From the NCBI GenBank assembly GCA_036511595.1, contig DATCBY010000034.1, positions 51,677 to 115,676 on the forward strand: a stretch of DNA of 64,000 nucleotides. The letters are read 5' to 3'. Positions 21,101 through 30,749 of this stretch are shown piece after piece. The DNA is from DASZQY01 sp036511595 (GTDB lineage Bacteria; Pseudomonadota; Alphaproteobacteria; Rhizobiales; Kaistiaceae). The position numbers were made by a program, and so were the translations under genes. Within the stretch, counting starts at the first letter, position 1. Each line of letters starts with the position of its first letter. Below the pieces are notes generated by a model that was not told where the DNA came from, made no database searches, and was given only the letters and a program-made list of their open reading frames with translations.

Positions 21101-21314
21101 CGCCAACGATCTGGCTGACGCCGCCCACCGCCATCTAACGGAACTGGTGACGAAGTTTGCCGATCCGAATCATCCTTATCAGTCGCGCACGCGCCCGCGC
21201 ATGGAAAACACGCGCTACGTCAGCGATTACGACCATCTCGCCCGCGTACGCGAATGGGCGCTCGTCGAGAGCCCCGAGGACGTGGCGATGATGATGGGAC
21301 CGGTCGCGTCGTGA
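18174..21314 (+). CDS. addB: Double-strand break repair protein AddB
   Basis: AddB is the second subunit of the AddAB helicase-nuclease that resects double-strand breaks for RecA loading. The 1046-residue product is of family length. The N-terminal half contains FTIQGGVPFLPTLADAL and VPTRRAARAF. The C-terminus has the RecB-type nuclease fold with GRADRVDLM and YDFKTATPQT. It overlaps addA by four bases (GTGA), which fits a fixed subunit ratio. This is the usual alphaproteobacterial AddB rather than RecC. Confidence 0.95.
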   Translation: MAGAPQQPRVFTIQGGVPFLPTLADALVSGELVSFERGDPLALAAVTILVPTRRAARAFGDVLIDRLGSEAVILPVIRPIGDLDEEDHLLAAAAKSTDERLALPPAIAPLTRRLALTRLALAWASGIRREVLGLAEDEPLRIPASAADAARLAADLERLIDDMRTAGVDLSKIATLVPDDHARYFQLTLEFLRIVSERWPQYLLEAGRADPAARRDSLIRAAAARIAARGSTGPIVAAGSSGSIPATALLLSAIARLPNGAVVLPGLDQHLDEAGWDAIDASEADAGFGHPQRALKQLIRAIGIARQDVKPLGARSTAGDARSRLLSEAIRPAETLDAWAAFHSTPEALAGIALLTARNEQEEATAIALAMRETLETPGATAALVTPDRTLARRVAAELGRWKLTVDDSAGVPLGREPHGIFARLLTEAAASDAEPVKLLALLKHPLAAFGMSPPRCRLAARVLEIALFRGHRVAGGIDGLSAALATARAATATEKHAPATRRRLDERQWTLAAELVVSIVAVLAPLTNIIRANTSVSAAAAAEILTAALAGAATDDTGSAEALWGDVAGNALARFLADLAGNAEASALTLPAGDLPFLLAALLDDATVQRPAGGDPRLHIWGTLEARLQSADLLILGGLDEGVWPVATRTDPWLSRAMRAALGLPSPERRLGLAAHDFFQALAATNVVVTRAEKRGGSPTVASRWLQRLRALIGEEQASELAARGDRLVDLARSLDVATGTVTPIRRPDPRPPLAARPASLSVTEIETLIRDPYAIYARRILRLEPLDPLGRPPDGGLRGTLVHEALGRFIKEWRGPYDASAEARLGAIAAEVLREVEDFPDVHAVWSIRFAAIACWFVGFEAARDKRVAARHAEIDGAMPVLPGVFTLRGRADRVDLMVDRSVAIYDFKTATPQTDRSVFAGLTPQMTLEAAMARAGGFPGIPANALISDLAWLAVGKLGREDPYTTAVKRGENANDLADAAHRHLTELVTKFADPNHPYQSRTRPRMENTRYVSDYDHLARVREWALVESPEDVAMMMGPVAS

Positions 21315-24300
21315 GCCTCGCCCCCGAAACGATCGACCCGGCGACGCGCCGGACACAGGCCGCCGCAACCGACCCCGGACGCTCGGCCTGGGTTTCGGCG
21401 AACGCCGGTTCCGGCAAGACGTTCGTTCTTTCCCGCCGCGTCATCCGCTTGCTGCTCGCCGGCACCGACCCGGGGCGCATACTCTGCCTGACATTCACAA
21501 AGGCCGCCGCCGCCGAAATGGCCAAGCGCGTCTTCGACATTCTCGCCCGGTGGACGACGTTGACCGACGATCGGCTCTCGGAGGAGATAGCGAAGGTCGA
21601 GGGCGTGGAGCCTGATGCCCGTCAGCTCGCCGTGGCCCGAACGCTCTTTGCCCGCGCCCTCGACACCCCCGGCGGTCTGAAGATCCAGACGATCCATGCC
21701 TTCTGCGAGCGGCTGCTGCATCAGTTTCCGTTCGAAGCCAATGTCGCCGGCCATTTCGAGGTACTCGATGAGCGCAATATCGGGGCGCTGAAGGACGGAG
21801 CCCGCCGCGCCGTCCTCGCTCGCGCCGCCGCGGCGCCGGACGGCCCGCTCGGCGCCGCCCTGCGGACGATTCTCGCCCGCGTCAGCGACCGCACGCACGA
21901 GGATAGTCTTGCCCAGTTCATCGAGGCACGCGACGCGCTCGGCGGCTGGATCATCGCGGAAGACGATCTCGAAAAGGCGATCGCCGCGCTCCGAGTCGCA
22001 TTGGGCCTTCGCGTCGGCGAAACGTCGGCCGGCTTTCGTCGCGAGGCGGTCGATGGCGCGCCTCTCGACGGGGCCGCACTCCATCGGTTGATCGAGCGTC
22101 TCTCGGCCAGCGGCCCCACCGATGGCGCCGCCGCGGCCAGGCTCGCCCGCTTTGTGGAAGCCGGTGATGTCGACGTTCGCTTCACTGCGTGGATCGACTT
22201 CTTCTTCACCAACGGCGATTTGCGGAAATCTTTCGTCACCAAGGCGATCCGCCAGAACTGGCCGGGCCTCGGCGATCTTCTCGATACGGAAGGCGCGCGT
22301 CTCGTCAAACTCGTCGATCGCCTGCGCACCGCCGAGCTATACGAGATCACCGTTGCGATGCTTCGTCTGGCTGACGGCGCCATCGCCGAATACGATCGCC
22401 TGAAGCGCCAGCGCGGCGTCCTCGATTTCGAGGATCTGATCGTGCGCACCGCCATGCTGCTGGCGCGGAGCGACGCCGCCGGTTGGGTGCATTACAAACT
22501 CGATCGCGGCATCGAACACATCCTGATCGACGAGGCGCAGGACACAAGTCCGCGCCAGTGGCAGATCGTTTCCAGTCTGGTCGGCGAGTTTTTCGCCGGC
22601 GAAGGTGCCGTGGAACAGCTGCGCACTCTTTTCGCTGTCGGTGACGAGAAGCAGTCAGTCTTTTCCTTTCAGGGCGCGCTGCCGGCGTGGTTTGCCCGCA
22701 TGCAGGCCGAACTCGGCCGGGCAGCGCTGGCTGCGGACTACGCCTGGGAAAACCTGGAACTGCATCTTTCCTTCCGCTCGGTGCCGAAGATCCTGGAGGC
22801 GGTGGACGCGGTATTTGCGTCCCCCAATGTCCATGCTGGATTGACCGCCGAGCCGCGCCCGACGCTCCATAGCGCCCGCCGCCGCAACGAGCCGGGCCGC
22901 GTCGTTATCTGGCCCCGCTACGAGCAGCCGGAGAAGCCCGAAACCGACGATTGGGTAAAACCGCTCGATCATCTGGGCGATGGCAGTCCGGAGGTGAAGC
23001 TCGCCCGCCGGATTGCGGCGACGATCAAGGATTGGCTTGAGCGCGGCGAGAGCCTGGATGCTGCCGGCCCCGACGGGCGTCGGAAACTTATCGGACCTGG
23101 CAGTGTTCTTATTCTGACGCGCTCGCGCGGCGCCCTTACCGACGCCATCAATCGGGAACTCAAGCAGAAAAAGATAGCCATCGCCGGCGCCGACCGGCTG
23201 ACGCTCACCGATCACATCGCCGTCATGGACCTTATGGCGATCGGCCGGGTCATGCTGCTTCCCGAGGACGATCTCTCTCTCGCCGCCGTGCTGAAAAGCC
23301 CGCTCATCGGCCTCACGGAGGACGCGCTGTTCGACCTCGCCCATGATCGGCCCGGTTCGCTGTGGTCGGCACTCGCCGCCAAGGCGACGACGACGCCGGC
23401 CTTCGCGGTAGCGAAAGCGCGGTTCGATGAATGGCGCGCCCGCGCCGACTACGTCGACCCGCATGCGTTCTATGCAAGAATCCTGGGGGCGGACGGTGGC
23501 CGTCAGGCATTTCTCCGCCGTCTTGGTGCGGAAGCTGAAGATGTCCTCGACGAATTTCTGGCGGCGACCCTTGCCTATGAGCAGGCTGACGTCCCTTCGC
23601 TGCAGACGTTCCTGGCGTGGCTGGAGGCAGGAAAGACCGAGGTTCGCCGCGATCCGGACAGCCAGCGCCCAGAGGTGCGGGTGACGACGGTGCATGGCGC
23701 CAAGGGGCTGGAGGCCGATGTCGTGTTCCTGGTCGACAACGGAACCCCGCCGGTGATCGCCAACTACGTTGCCCGCGTCCTGCCGCTTTCGTCCGAACGT
23801 GACCCGCAACGACCGGGGCCGGTAGTATGGAACTACAGCACGCCGGCGATGCCGGCGGCCATTAGCGCCCGGATCGAGGAAGAGAAGCGCCGCGACGAAG
23901 AGGAATACCGGCGCCTTCTCTATGTCGGCATGACGCGCGCGCGCGATCGCCTCTATGTCGTCGGCATGATGAAACAGAAACTGAAGGACGACCGTCGCTG
24001 GCACGTACTGGTCCGCGACGCGCTGCAGCCCGAGCTGACCGAGCGCGCGCTTGCCGGCGGCGATGTCGAGCTTGAATGGCGAGGGGCGCCACAGTCGCCC
24101 GGACCTGCAGCCGCCTCAGCACGTCCAGCGGCGGTGAATGTCGATCTCCCGTCGTGGGCACGGAGTCCGGCGCCGGCGGCACCGTCTGCTTCCGTTCGCC
24201 TGACACCGTCATCCTTGTCTGCGGAGAATCCAGCTGCAGCGATGATCTCCTCCGGAAGCGGGGTGGGCGCTGGGGCCGCGCTCGAGCGCGGTCGCCTCGT

Positions 24301-24829
24301 CCATCGCCTGCTGGAAGCGCTACCCGACATCGCGCCGGAGAGGAGAGCGGACGCGGGCGCAGCCTACCTCGCCGCTTTCGCCAGCGCGTGGAGCGAAGCT
24401 GACCGCAGCGCGCTTCTCGCCGAGGTTCTCGCGGTCCTCGTCCATCCCGAATTTGCCGCAGCCTTCGCGCCCGGCAGCCGGGCGGAGGTCGAGATCGCCG
24501 GGAAGCTCGGCACCGCCACCATTTCCGGCCGCATCGATCGCTTGGCGATCACGCCGCAGCGCGTTCTGATCGTGGACTACAAGACCAACCGGCCGGCCCC
24601 GGACACGCTTGTCGCTGCGCCCCCCGCTTACATTAACCAGCTTGCCCTCTATCGCGCCGTTCTTCGTCGGCTCTACCCCGACCGGCCCGTGGCGGCGGCT
24701 TTGCTGTGGACGGACAGTCTGGCGCTTATGCAAATTCCTGAAGCCGCGCTGATTCTGGCCGAATCGGCCTTTGCCGGCGGCGAGGGCATGGGATTTTCAG
24801 CCGGAATCGCAGGGCTCGGCAGCGCCTAG
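21311..24829 (+). CDS. addA: Double-strand break repair helicase-nuclease AddA
   Basis: AddA is a UvrD-type helicase with a C-terminal RecB nuclease domain. Walker A is ANAGSGKTFVLSRR near residue 32. DEAQDTSPRQW is the Walker B motif, and VTTVHGAKGLEADVVFLVD and YVGMTRARDRLYV are late helicase motifs. The nuclease domain carries RIDRLAI and VDYKTNRP. I place the start at GTG 21311, overlapping the addB stop (GTGA), giving 1172 residues. The longer frame from 21254 lies inside addB. A Pro/Ala/Ser-rich linker (about 930-985) separates helicase and nuclease parts. Confidence 0.95.
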   Translation: MSLAPETIDPATRRTQAAATDPGRSAWVSANAGSGKTFVLSRRVIRLLLAGTDPGRILCLTFTKAAAAEMAKRVFDILARWTTLTDDRLSEEIAKVEGVEPDARQLAVARTLFARALDTPGGLKIQTIHAFCERLLHQFPFEANVAGHFEVLDERNIGALKDGARRAVLARAAAAPDGPLGAALRTILARVSDRTHEDSLAQFIEARDALGGWIIAEDDLEKAIAALRVALGLRVGETSAGFRREAVDGAPLDGAALHRLIERLSASGPTDGAAAARLARFVEAGDVDVRFTAWIDFFFTNGDLRKSFVTKAIRQNWPGLGDLLDTEGARLVKLVDRLRTAELYEITVAMLRLADGAIAEYDRLKRQRGVLDFEDLIVRTAMLLARSDAAGWVHYKLDRGIEHILIDEAQDTSPRQWQIVSSLVGEFFAGEGAVEQLRTLFAVGDEKQSVFSFQGALPAWFARMQAELGRAALAADYAWENLELHLSFRSVPKILEAVDAVFASPNVHAGLTAEPRPTLHSARRRNEPGRVVIWPRYEQPEKPETDDWVKPLDHLGDGSPEVKLARRIAATIKDWLERGESLDAAGPDGRRKLIGPGSVLILTRSRGALTDAINRELKQKKIAIAGADRLTLTDHIAVMDLMAIGRVMLLPEDDLSLAAVLKSPLIGLTEDALFDLAHDRPGSLWSALAAKATTTPAFAVAKARFDEWRARADYVDPHAFYARILGADGGRQAFLRRLGAEAEDVLDEFLAATLAYEQADVPSLQTFLAWLEAGKTEVRRDPDSQRPEVRVTTVHGAKGLEADVVFLVDNGTPPVIANYVARVLPLSSERDPQRPGPVVWNYSTPAMPAAISARIEEEKRRDEEEYRRLLYVGMTRARDRLYVVGMMKQKLKDDRRWHVLVRDALQPELTERALAGGDVELEWRGAPQSPGPAAASARPAAVNVDLPSWARSPAPAAPSASVRLTPSSLSAENPAAAMISSGSGVGAGAALERGRLVHRLLEALPDIAPERRADAGAAYLAAFASAWSEADRSALLAEVLAVLVHPEFAAAFAPGSRAEVEIAGKLGTATISGRIDRLAITPQRVLIVDYKTNRPAPDTLVAAPPAYINQLALYRAVLRRLYPDRPVAAALLWTDSLALMQIPEAALILAESAFAGGEGMGFSAGIAGLGSA

Positions 24830-24839
24830 CGACGGTTGC

Positions 24840-24868
24840 TTGACATGACCGCGAGGCCACCTAACTTC
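24840..24868 (+). promoter_or_regulatory. Possible housekeeping promoter of trxA
   Basis: A perfect -35 TTGACA (24840-24845) is followed after 17 bases by a weak -10 (AACTTC). It lies 36 bp before the trxA start and just after addA. The -10 is poor, so this is tentative. Confidence 0.3.
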
Positions 24869-24904
24869 CAGCGTCCTGACGCCAAGCCGTAAGGGGTCCA
24901 CAAA

Positions 24905-25222
24905 ATGCCAGCCACCGTGACCGATGCCAATTTCGACAAGGATGTTCTGGGTGCCTCCGGCCCGGTCGTGGTCGATTTTTGGGCGGAATGGTGCGGCCCC
25001 TGCCGCCTGATCTCGCCAGCGCTGGAGGAGATTGCCTCCGAAATGGACGGCCAGGTGACCATCGCCAAGCTGAACGTCGACGAGAATCCGAGCATCACCA
25101 TCCGCTACGGCGTGCGCTCGATCCCGACGCTGATCATGTTCAAGAACGGCGAGCCCACCTCCATGCAGGTCGGCGCCGCTCCCAAGGGCCGCCTGTCGGA
25201 CTGGATCAAGGGCGCCATCTAG
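24905..25222 (+). CDS. trxA: Thioredoxin
   Basis: A 105-residue thioredoxin, the general cytoplasmic disulfide reductant. The active site is WCGPC with Cys30 and Cys33; the cis-Pro motif is VRSIPTLIMF. There is no signal peptide. The C-terminus VGAAPKGRLSDWI is shared almost exactly with the second thioredoxin downstream. A trxA gene between addA and folC is a common order in Hyphomicrobiales. Confidence 0.95.
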   Translation: MPATVTDANFDKDVLGASGPVVVDFWAEWCGPCRLISPALEEIASEMDGQVTIAKLNVDENPSITIRYGVRSIPTLIMFKNGEPTSMQVGAAPKGRLSDWIKGAI

Positions 25223-25358
25223 CTCGCTGCGCGTTTCAGGACCGGAGGGCCGAGGCCCCAAGGTTTTTTATTTGCGCGCGCGTTTGGTGTGCGTGGAAAC
25301 CGATTCCTCGATCGTGCCGCGATTGGTTCTAGCGTCGATTTCCACAGGAGAGTCGCCG

Positions 25359-25679
25359 ATGGCTATACTTCCAGTCACTGCCGCATCGTTTGACAGCCAG
25401 GTGCTGGGTGCCGCGCTTCCCGTGGTCGTGGACTTCACCGCCGAGTGGTGCCCGCCGTGCCATGCTATCGCACCGTCGCTGGAAGCGCTCTCCGATGAAC
25501 TGGCCGGCCGGGTCAAGATCGTCAGGCTTGACGTCGATATCGATCCGTCGATCTCCGCCCGCTACGGCGTGCGCTCGATGCCGACGCTGATGATGTTCAA
25601 GAATGGCGAACCGACCGCGATTCAGGTCGGCGCAGCGCCGAAAGGCCGCCTGTCGGACTGGATCGTCAGCGCGATCTGA
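25359..25679 (+). CDS. Thioredoxin paralogue with a CPPC active site
   Basis: A 106-residue thioredoxin-fold protein 136 bp after trxA and clearly a tandem duplicate: YGVRSMPTLMMFKNGEPT and VGAAPKGRLSDWI match the first copy. The active site is WCPPC (Cys31, Cys34) instead of WCGPC, which should change the redox potential. It has AGGAG before its ATG. No signal peptide is seen, so it acts in the cytoplasm. It ends 4 bp from the end of folC, which runs the other way. Its role is unknown. Confidence 0.9.
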   Translation: MAILPVTAASFDSQVLGAALPVVVDFTAEWCPPCHAIAPSLEALSDELAGRVKIVRLDVDIDPSISARYGVRSMPTLMMFKNGEPTAIQVGAAPKGRLSDWIVSAI

Positions 25680-25683
25680 GTAC

Positions 25684-26997
25684 TCAGGTCGGCGGCGTGC
25701 CGTTAGCTGCCAGCACCGCGCCCGCAAGATACAGCGACCCACAAATGAGCACGCGCGGCGGACTGTCGAATTTTTCGCCCGCGATGGCGTCGAGCGCCGC
25801 CGCAACATCGGCAACCGGAGCCGACGTCAGGCCGGCCGCTGCGGCGGCAGCCGCGAGATCTGCCGCGTCGCGGCTTGCCGCCGACCCCGGCACCGGCACT
25901 GTGTAAACGCGCCGCGCGAGGCCGGCGAACGGCTTGAAGAATCCGAGCGGGTCCTTGGTGTTCAGCATGCCCGAGATCAGGACCAGCGGCTTCGGCGCGC
26001 GTTCCTCGAGGTCCGCCATCGCTTCTGCGATCGCCAGCCCCGCCGCTGGATTGTGCCCGCCGTCCAGCCATATCTCCGCCTGCGGCAGTCGGGCGAACAG
26101 CGCACCGCTGGACAGCGGCTGCAGCCGCGCCGGCCAATCGACCGTGAACAGGCCCGTCTCGAAGGCGGCGCGGGGCAGGCCAAGTTTCGCCCGCCGCAGC
26201 GTCGCGATGGCGGCGCCGGCATTGGCGTACTGGTGGCGGCCGAGCAGGTGCGGCGCGGGCAGGTCGATGAGCCCGTCATCGTCCTGGTAGACCAGCCGCC
26301 CGCCTTCCGGATAAGCCAGCCAATCGCGATTGGCGACAAACAGGTCGGCGCGTACCCGCGCTCCTTCGCGTTCGATCTCGGCCAGAGCTTCCTGATTTTG
26401 CGACGCGATGATTCCCGGTCTGCCACGCTTCAGGACGCCGGCCTTCTCGTGGGCGATCGCCGTGATCGTCGCGCCGAGGAATTTCTCGTGGTCGAGCGAT
26501 ACCGAGGTAATCGTCGCGGCAAGCGGCGCAGCGATGACGTTGGTGGCATCAAGCCGCCCGCCGAGCCCGACCTCGAGCAGCACGATGTCGGCGGGATGGC
26601 GCGCGAAAATGTCGAAGGCCGCCGCCGTGGTGATCTCGAACTGGGTGATCGGCCGCCCGCCGTTGATCTTCTCGACCCGGACGAGGGCGTCAGCCAGCTC
26701 GTCTTCGTCCACGAAGTGGCCGCCGCCGAGGGCACCGAGGCGAATGCGCTCGTGGAAGCGCACGAGATGCGGCGAGGTGTACACGTGTACGCGTTTGCCG
26801 GCCGCCTCCAGCACGGCCCGCATGAATGCCGTAGTCGAGCCCTTGCCGTTGGTCCCGGCGACGTGGATCACGGGCGCCAGCCGCTGCTCGGGATGGCCGA
26901 GATCGGCCATCAGCCGCTCAACCCGGTCGAGCGCTAGGTCGATTTCCTTCGGGTGGAGCGTCAGCAGACGCTCCAGGATGGCGGCCGAACGGTCCAT
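25684..26997 (-). CDS. folC: Folylpolyglutamate/dihydrofolate synthase
   Basis: FolC makes dihydrofolate from dihydropteroate and adds glutamates to folates. The 437-residue protein has the Mur-ligase-type P-loop HVAGTNGKGSTTAF near 47 and the TSPHLVRFHERI motif. LLEVGLGGRLDATNV and DGGHNPAAG follow. It is the last gene of a minus-strand run accD-folC, 14 bp after accD. Confidence 0.95.
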   Translation of the reverse strand: MDRSAAILERLLTLHPKEIDLALDRVERLMADLGHPEQRLAPVIHVAGTNGKGSTTAFMRAVLEAAGKRVHVYTSPHLVRFHERIRLGALGGGHFVDEDELADALVRVEKINGGRPITQFEITTAAAFDIFARHPADIVLLEVGLGGRLDATNVIAAPLAATITSVSLDHEKFLGATITAIAHEKAGVLKRGRPGIIASQNQEALAEIEREGARVRADLFVANRDWLAYPEGGRLVYQDDDGLIDLPAPHLLGRHQYANAGAAIATLRRAKLGLPRAAFETGLFTVDWPARLQPLSSGALFARLPQAEIWLDGGHNPAAGLAIAEAMADLEERAPKPLVLISGMLNTKDPLGFFKPFAGLARRVYTVPVPGSAASRDAADLAAAAAAAGLTSAPVADVAAALDAIAGEKFDSPPRVLICGSLYLAGAVLAANGTPPT

Positions 26998-27011
26998 GCC
27001 GGACGAAGCAG

Positions 27012-27893
27012 CTATTCCGCTGCTGCCGGCAGGTTATCGGGCGGCGCGGTGACGCCCAGCAGGCGGCAGAGGCGGCTGATGGTCTCGCGCAACTGGTGGC
27101 GATGGACGACCACGTCGATCATGCCGTGCTCGCGCAGGAACTCCGAGCGCTGGAAGCCCTCGGGGAGTTTCTCGCGGATGGTCTGCTCGATGACGCGCGG
27201 ACCGGCAAAGCCGATGAGCGCGCCAGGCTCGGCCAGGTGAATGTCGCCAAGCATCGCATAGGAGGCAGTGACACCGCCCATCGTCGGATTGGTAAGCACG
27301 ACGACGTAAGGCAGCTTGGCGTCGTGCAGCGCCTCGACTGCGACGGTTGTGCGCGGCAACTGCATCAGCGAGAAGACCCCCTCCTGCATGCGCGCGCCGC
27401 CAGACCCGGCGAAGAGCACAAACGGCTGCTTGCGCTCGACGGCCGTCAGCATGCCGGTGATCATTGCCTCGCCCGCAGCCATGCCGAGCGATCCGCCCAT
27501 GAAAGCGAAATCCTGCACGGCCACCACCAGCGGCACGTTCTCGACCGTTCCGGTCGCCACCTGCACGGCATCGACGGCGCCGGTCTTGGCACGCGCATCG
27601 CGTAGCCGCTCCGTATACCGGCGCTCGTCGCGGAATTTCAGCGGATCGATCGGTACGTCGGGAAGTGCGATGAGGTCGTAGTCGCTGCGGTCGAAGAAAT
27701 AGTCGAGTCGCTGCTGGGTCGTCATCCGCATGTGATAGCCGGAGCCGGGGATGACGAAGTGGTTGGCCTCAAGGTCGCGATGGAAGACCATCTCGCCGGT
27801 CTCCGGACACTTGATCCAGAGATTCTGCGCCACCTCGCGCTTGTTGAGGAGACTGCGGATTTTCGGGCGGACGACGTTGCTGATCCAGCTCAA
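27012..27893 (-). CDS. accD: Acetyl-CoA carboxylase carboxyltransferase subunit beta
   Basis: AccD forms, with AccA, the carboxyltransferase that makes malonyl-CoA for fatty-acid synthesis. The 293-residue product has the crotonase-type core (GGSLGMAAGEAM, FAGSGGARMQEG). The N-terminal zinc ribbon is degenerate: LWIKCPETGEMVF and the following HFVIPGSGYHMR keep one of the four cysteines of the E. coli protein, which I recall as usual in rhizobia. The start is TTG (27893), supported by AGGAAGGG just upstream. It lies 12 bp after trpA. Confidence 0.95.
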   Translation of the reverse strand: MSWISNVVRPKIRSLLNKREVAQNLWIKCPETGEMVFHRDLEANHFVIPGSGYHMRMTTQQRLDYFFDRSDYDLIALPDVPIDPLKFRDERRYTERLRDARAKTGAVDAVQVATGTVENVPLVVAVQDFAFMGGSLGMAAGEAMITGMLTAVERKQPFVLFAGSGGARMQEGVFSLMQLPRTTVAVEALHDAKLPYVVVLTNPTMGGVTASYAMLGDIHLAEPGALIGFAGPRVIEQTIREKLPEGFQRSEFLREHGMIDVVVHRHQLRETISRLCRLLGVTAPPDNLPAAAE

Positions 27894-27905
27894 GGCTTGC
27901 CCTTC

Positions 27906-28744
27906 CTATTCTGCCGCTTCCGGTATGCCGCGCACGCCGCGCGCAAGTTCGACGACCAGCCCGGTGACGTCCGAAACCGTCCTTTTCGTGGCCCGGCCCC
28001 GGCCGTCGAGCGAAGCCGCCACCGCGCCAACGATCGCCGAACCTACCACAACGCCGTCGGCAGCGGCCCCGATGGCGCGGGCTTGCGCCGCCGTCTTGAC
28101 GCCGAAGCCGACCGCCACCGGCAATGTGGTGTGCCGTTTGATTCTTTCCACCGCCTTGGCGACCCGCGATGGATCGGGTGTCGCCGTTCCGGTGATGCCA
28201 AGGATCGAGACGTAGTAAACGAAACCCGAAGTGTTGTTGAGCACCGCCGGCAGCCGCTTGTCGTCAGTGGTTGGCGTCGCCAGGCGGATGAAGTTTAGCC
28301 CGCGTTCGATCGCCGGCAGGCAGAGTTCGTCATCGGCCTCCGGCGGCAGATCGACGATGATAAGGCCGTCGACTCCAGCGGCCCTGGCCTCGTCGAGGAA
28401 GCGCGTGTTGCCGTAGGAATAGATCGGGTTGTAGTAGCCCATCAGGATGACCGGGGTATCGCCGTCGCCGGCGCGGAAGTCGCGCACCATGGCGAGCGTC
28501 TTCTTCAGCGTCGCTCCGCCCTTGAGGGCGCGCTGCCCTGACGCCTGGATGGCCGGACCATCGGCCATCGGGTCGGAAAAAGGCATGCCGATCTCGATGA
28601 GATCCGCGCCGGCCTTCGGCAGCGCCTTGATGATCGCTAGCGACGTTTCGTGGTCGGGGTCGCCAGCGGTGGTGAAGGTCACGAGCGCCGGACGGCCCTC
28701 CTGCTTCAGTACGGCGAAGCGCCGGTCGATGCGCGAGGGGGTTG

Positions 28745-28748
<4 letters not shown>
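27906..28748 (-). CDS. trpA: Tryptophan synthase alpha subunit
   Basis: TrpA cleaves indole-3-glycerol phosphate to indole and glyceraldehyde-3-phosphate, then passes indole to TrpB through a tunnel. The 280-residue barrel has the catalytic Glu in LIEIGMPFSDPMADGP and the Asp region in GLIIVDLPPEA. The phosphate-binding end is VAVGFGVKTAAQARAI. Its ATG overlaps the trpB stop (ATGA), so expression is coupled. Confidence 0.97.
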
Positions 28749-29988
<1,240 letters not shown>

Positions 29989-29992
<4 letters not shown>

Positions 29993-30663
29993 GACGCTGC
30001 CTTTTCCTTGACGCGATTGCCGACCGCCGACCGCGCATTGGCGATGAACTGCCGGATGAGGGCAGGATCCTTCTTGCCGGGTGCGATTTCGACACCGGAG
30101 GAAACGTCGACGCCCGCCGCGCCTGTGATGCGCAACGCCTCGACAACGTTGGCAGGCGTAAGGCCGCCAGAAAGCATGAGGGTCACCGCTGGCGCAAAGC
30201 CGGTGACGATGTGCCAGTCGAACGGCCGTGCGTTGCCTCCGGGCCGCTCGGCATCCCTGGGCGGCTTGGCATCGAGCAGCAGGCGGTCGGCGACCGTGGC
30301 ATAGCGGTTGGCGAGCGCCAGGTCGGCAGTATCGGAGACACCGACCGCCTTCATGACGTTCGGTGCGAAGCGCCCGGCGATCGCCGCGGTCCGCTCCACG
30401 CTCTCCTGTCCATGCAACTGCAGCCAGTCCGGCTTCACGTGGTCGACGATAGCGGCAAGCGCCGCGTCATCCATGTCGACGACCAGCGCGGCGACCTCGG
30501 CACGCCCTCCGACCCGCTTCGCCAGCGCCGCGGCCCGCTCGATGGAAATGAAGCGCGGGCTCTTCGGAAAAAACACGAATCCGACCATGTCGGCGCCGGC
30601 CGCGAGGGCAGCGTCGAGGGTCTCCTCGGTCGAGAGGCCGCAGATCTTGACGATCAGGTCCAT
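29989..30663 (-). CDS. trpF: Phosphoribosylanthranilate isomerase
   Basis: TrpF converts N-(5-phosphoribosyl)anthranilate to the deoxyribulose form in tryptophan synthesis. The 224-residue barrel begins MDLIVKICGLS with the catalytic Cys. It has GADMVGFVFFPKSPR, LQLHGQE and the phosphate site LSGGLTPANV. The start at 30663 is chosen because an upstream ATG (30765) adds 34 residues unlike the family. No Trp leader peptide or attenuator is evident upstream. Confidence 0.95.
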
Positions 30664-30749
30664 GGCTGCGGATTTGGCATGAAACCGGCCCCAAGTCCAA
30701 CCTTGCGCAAGGCTCGATCTGGCGTGTTTTGGCCGCGGGCGGCGAAAGT

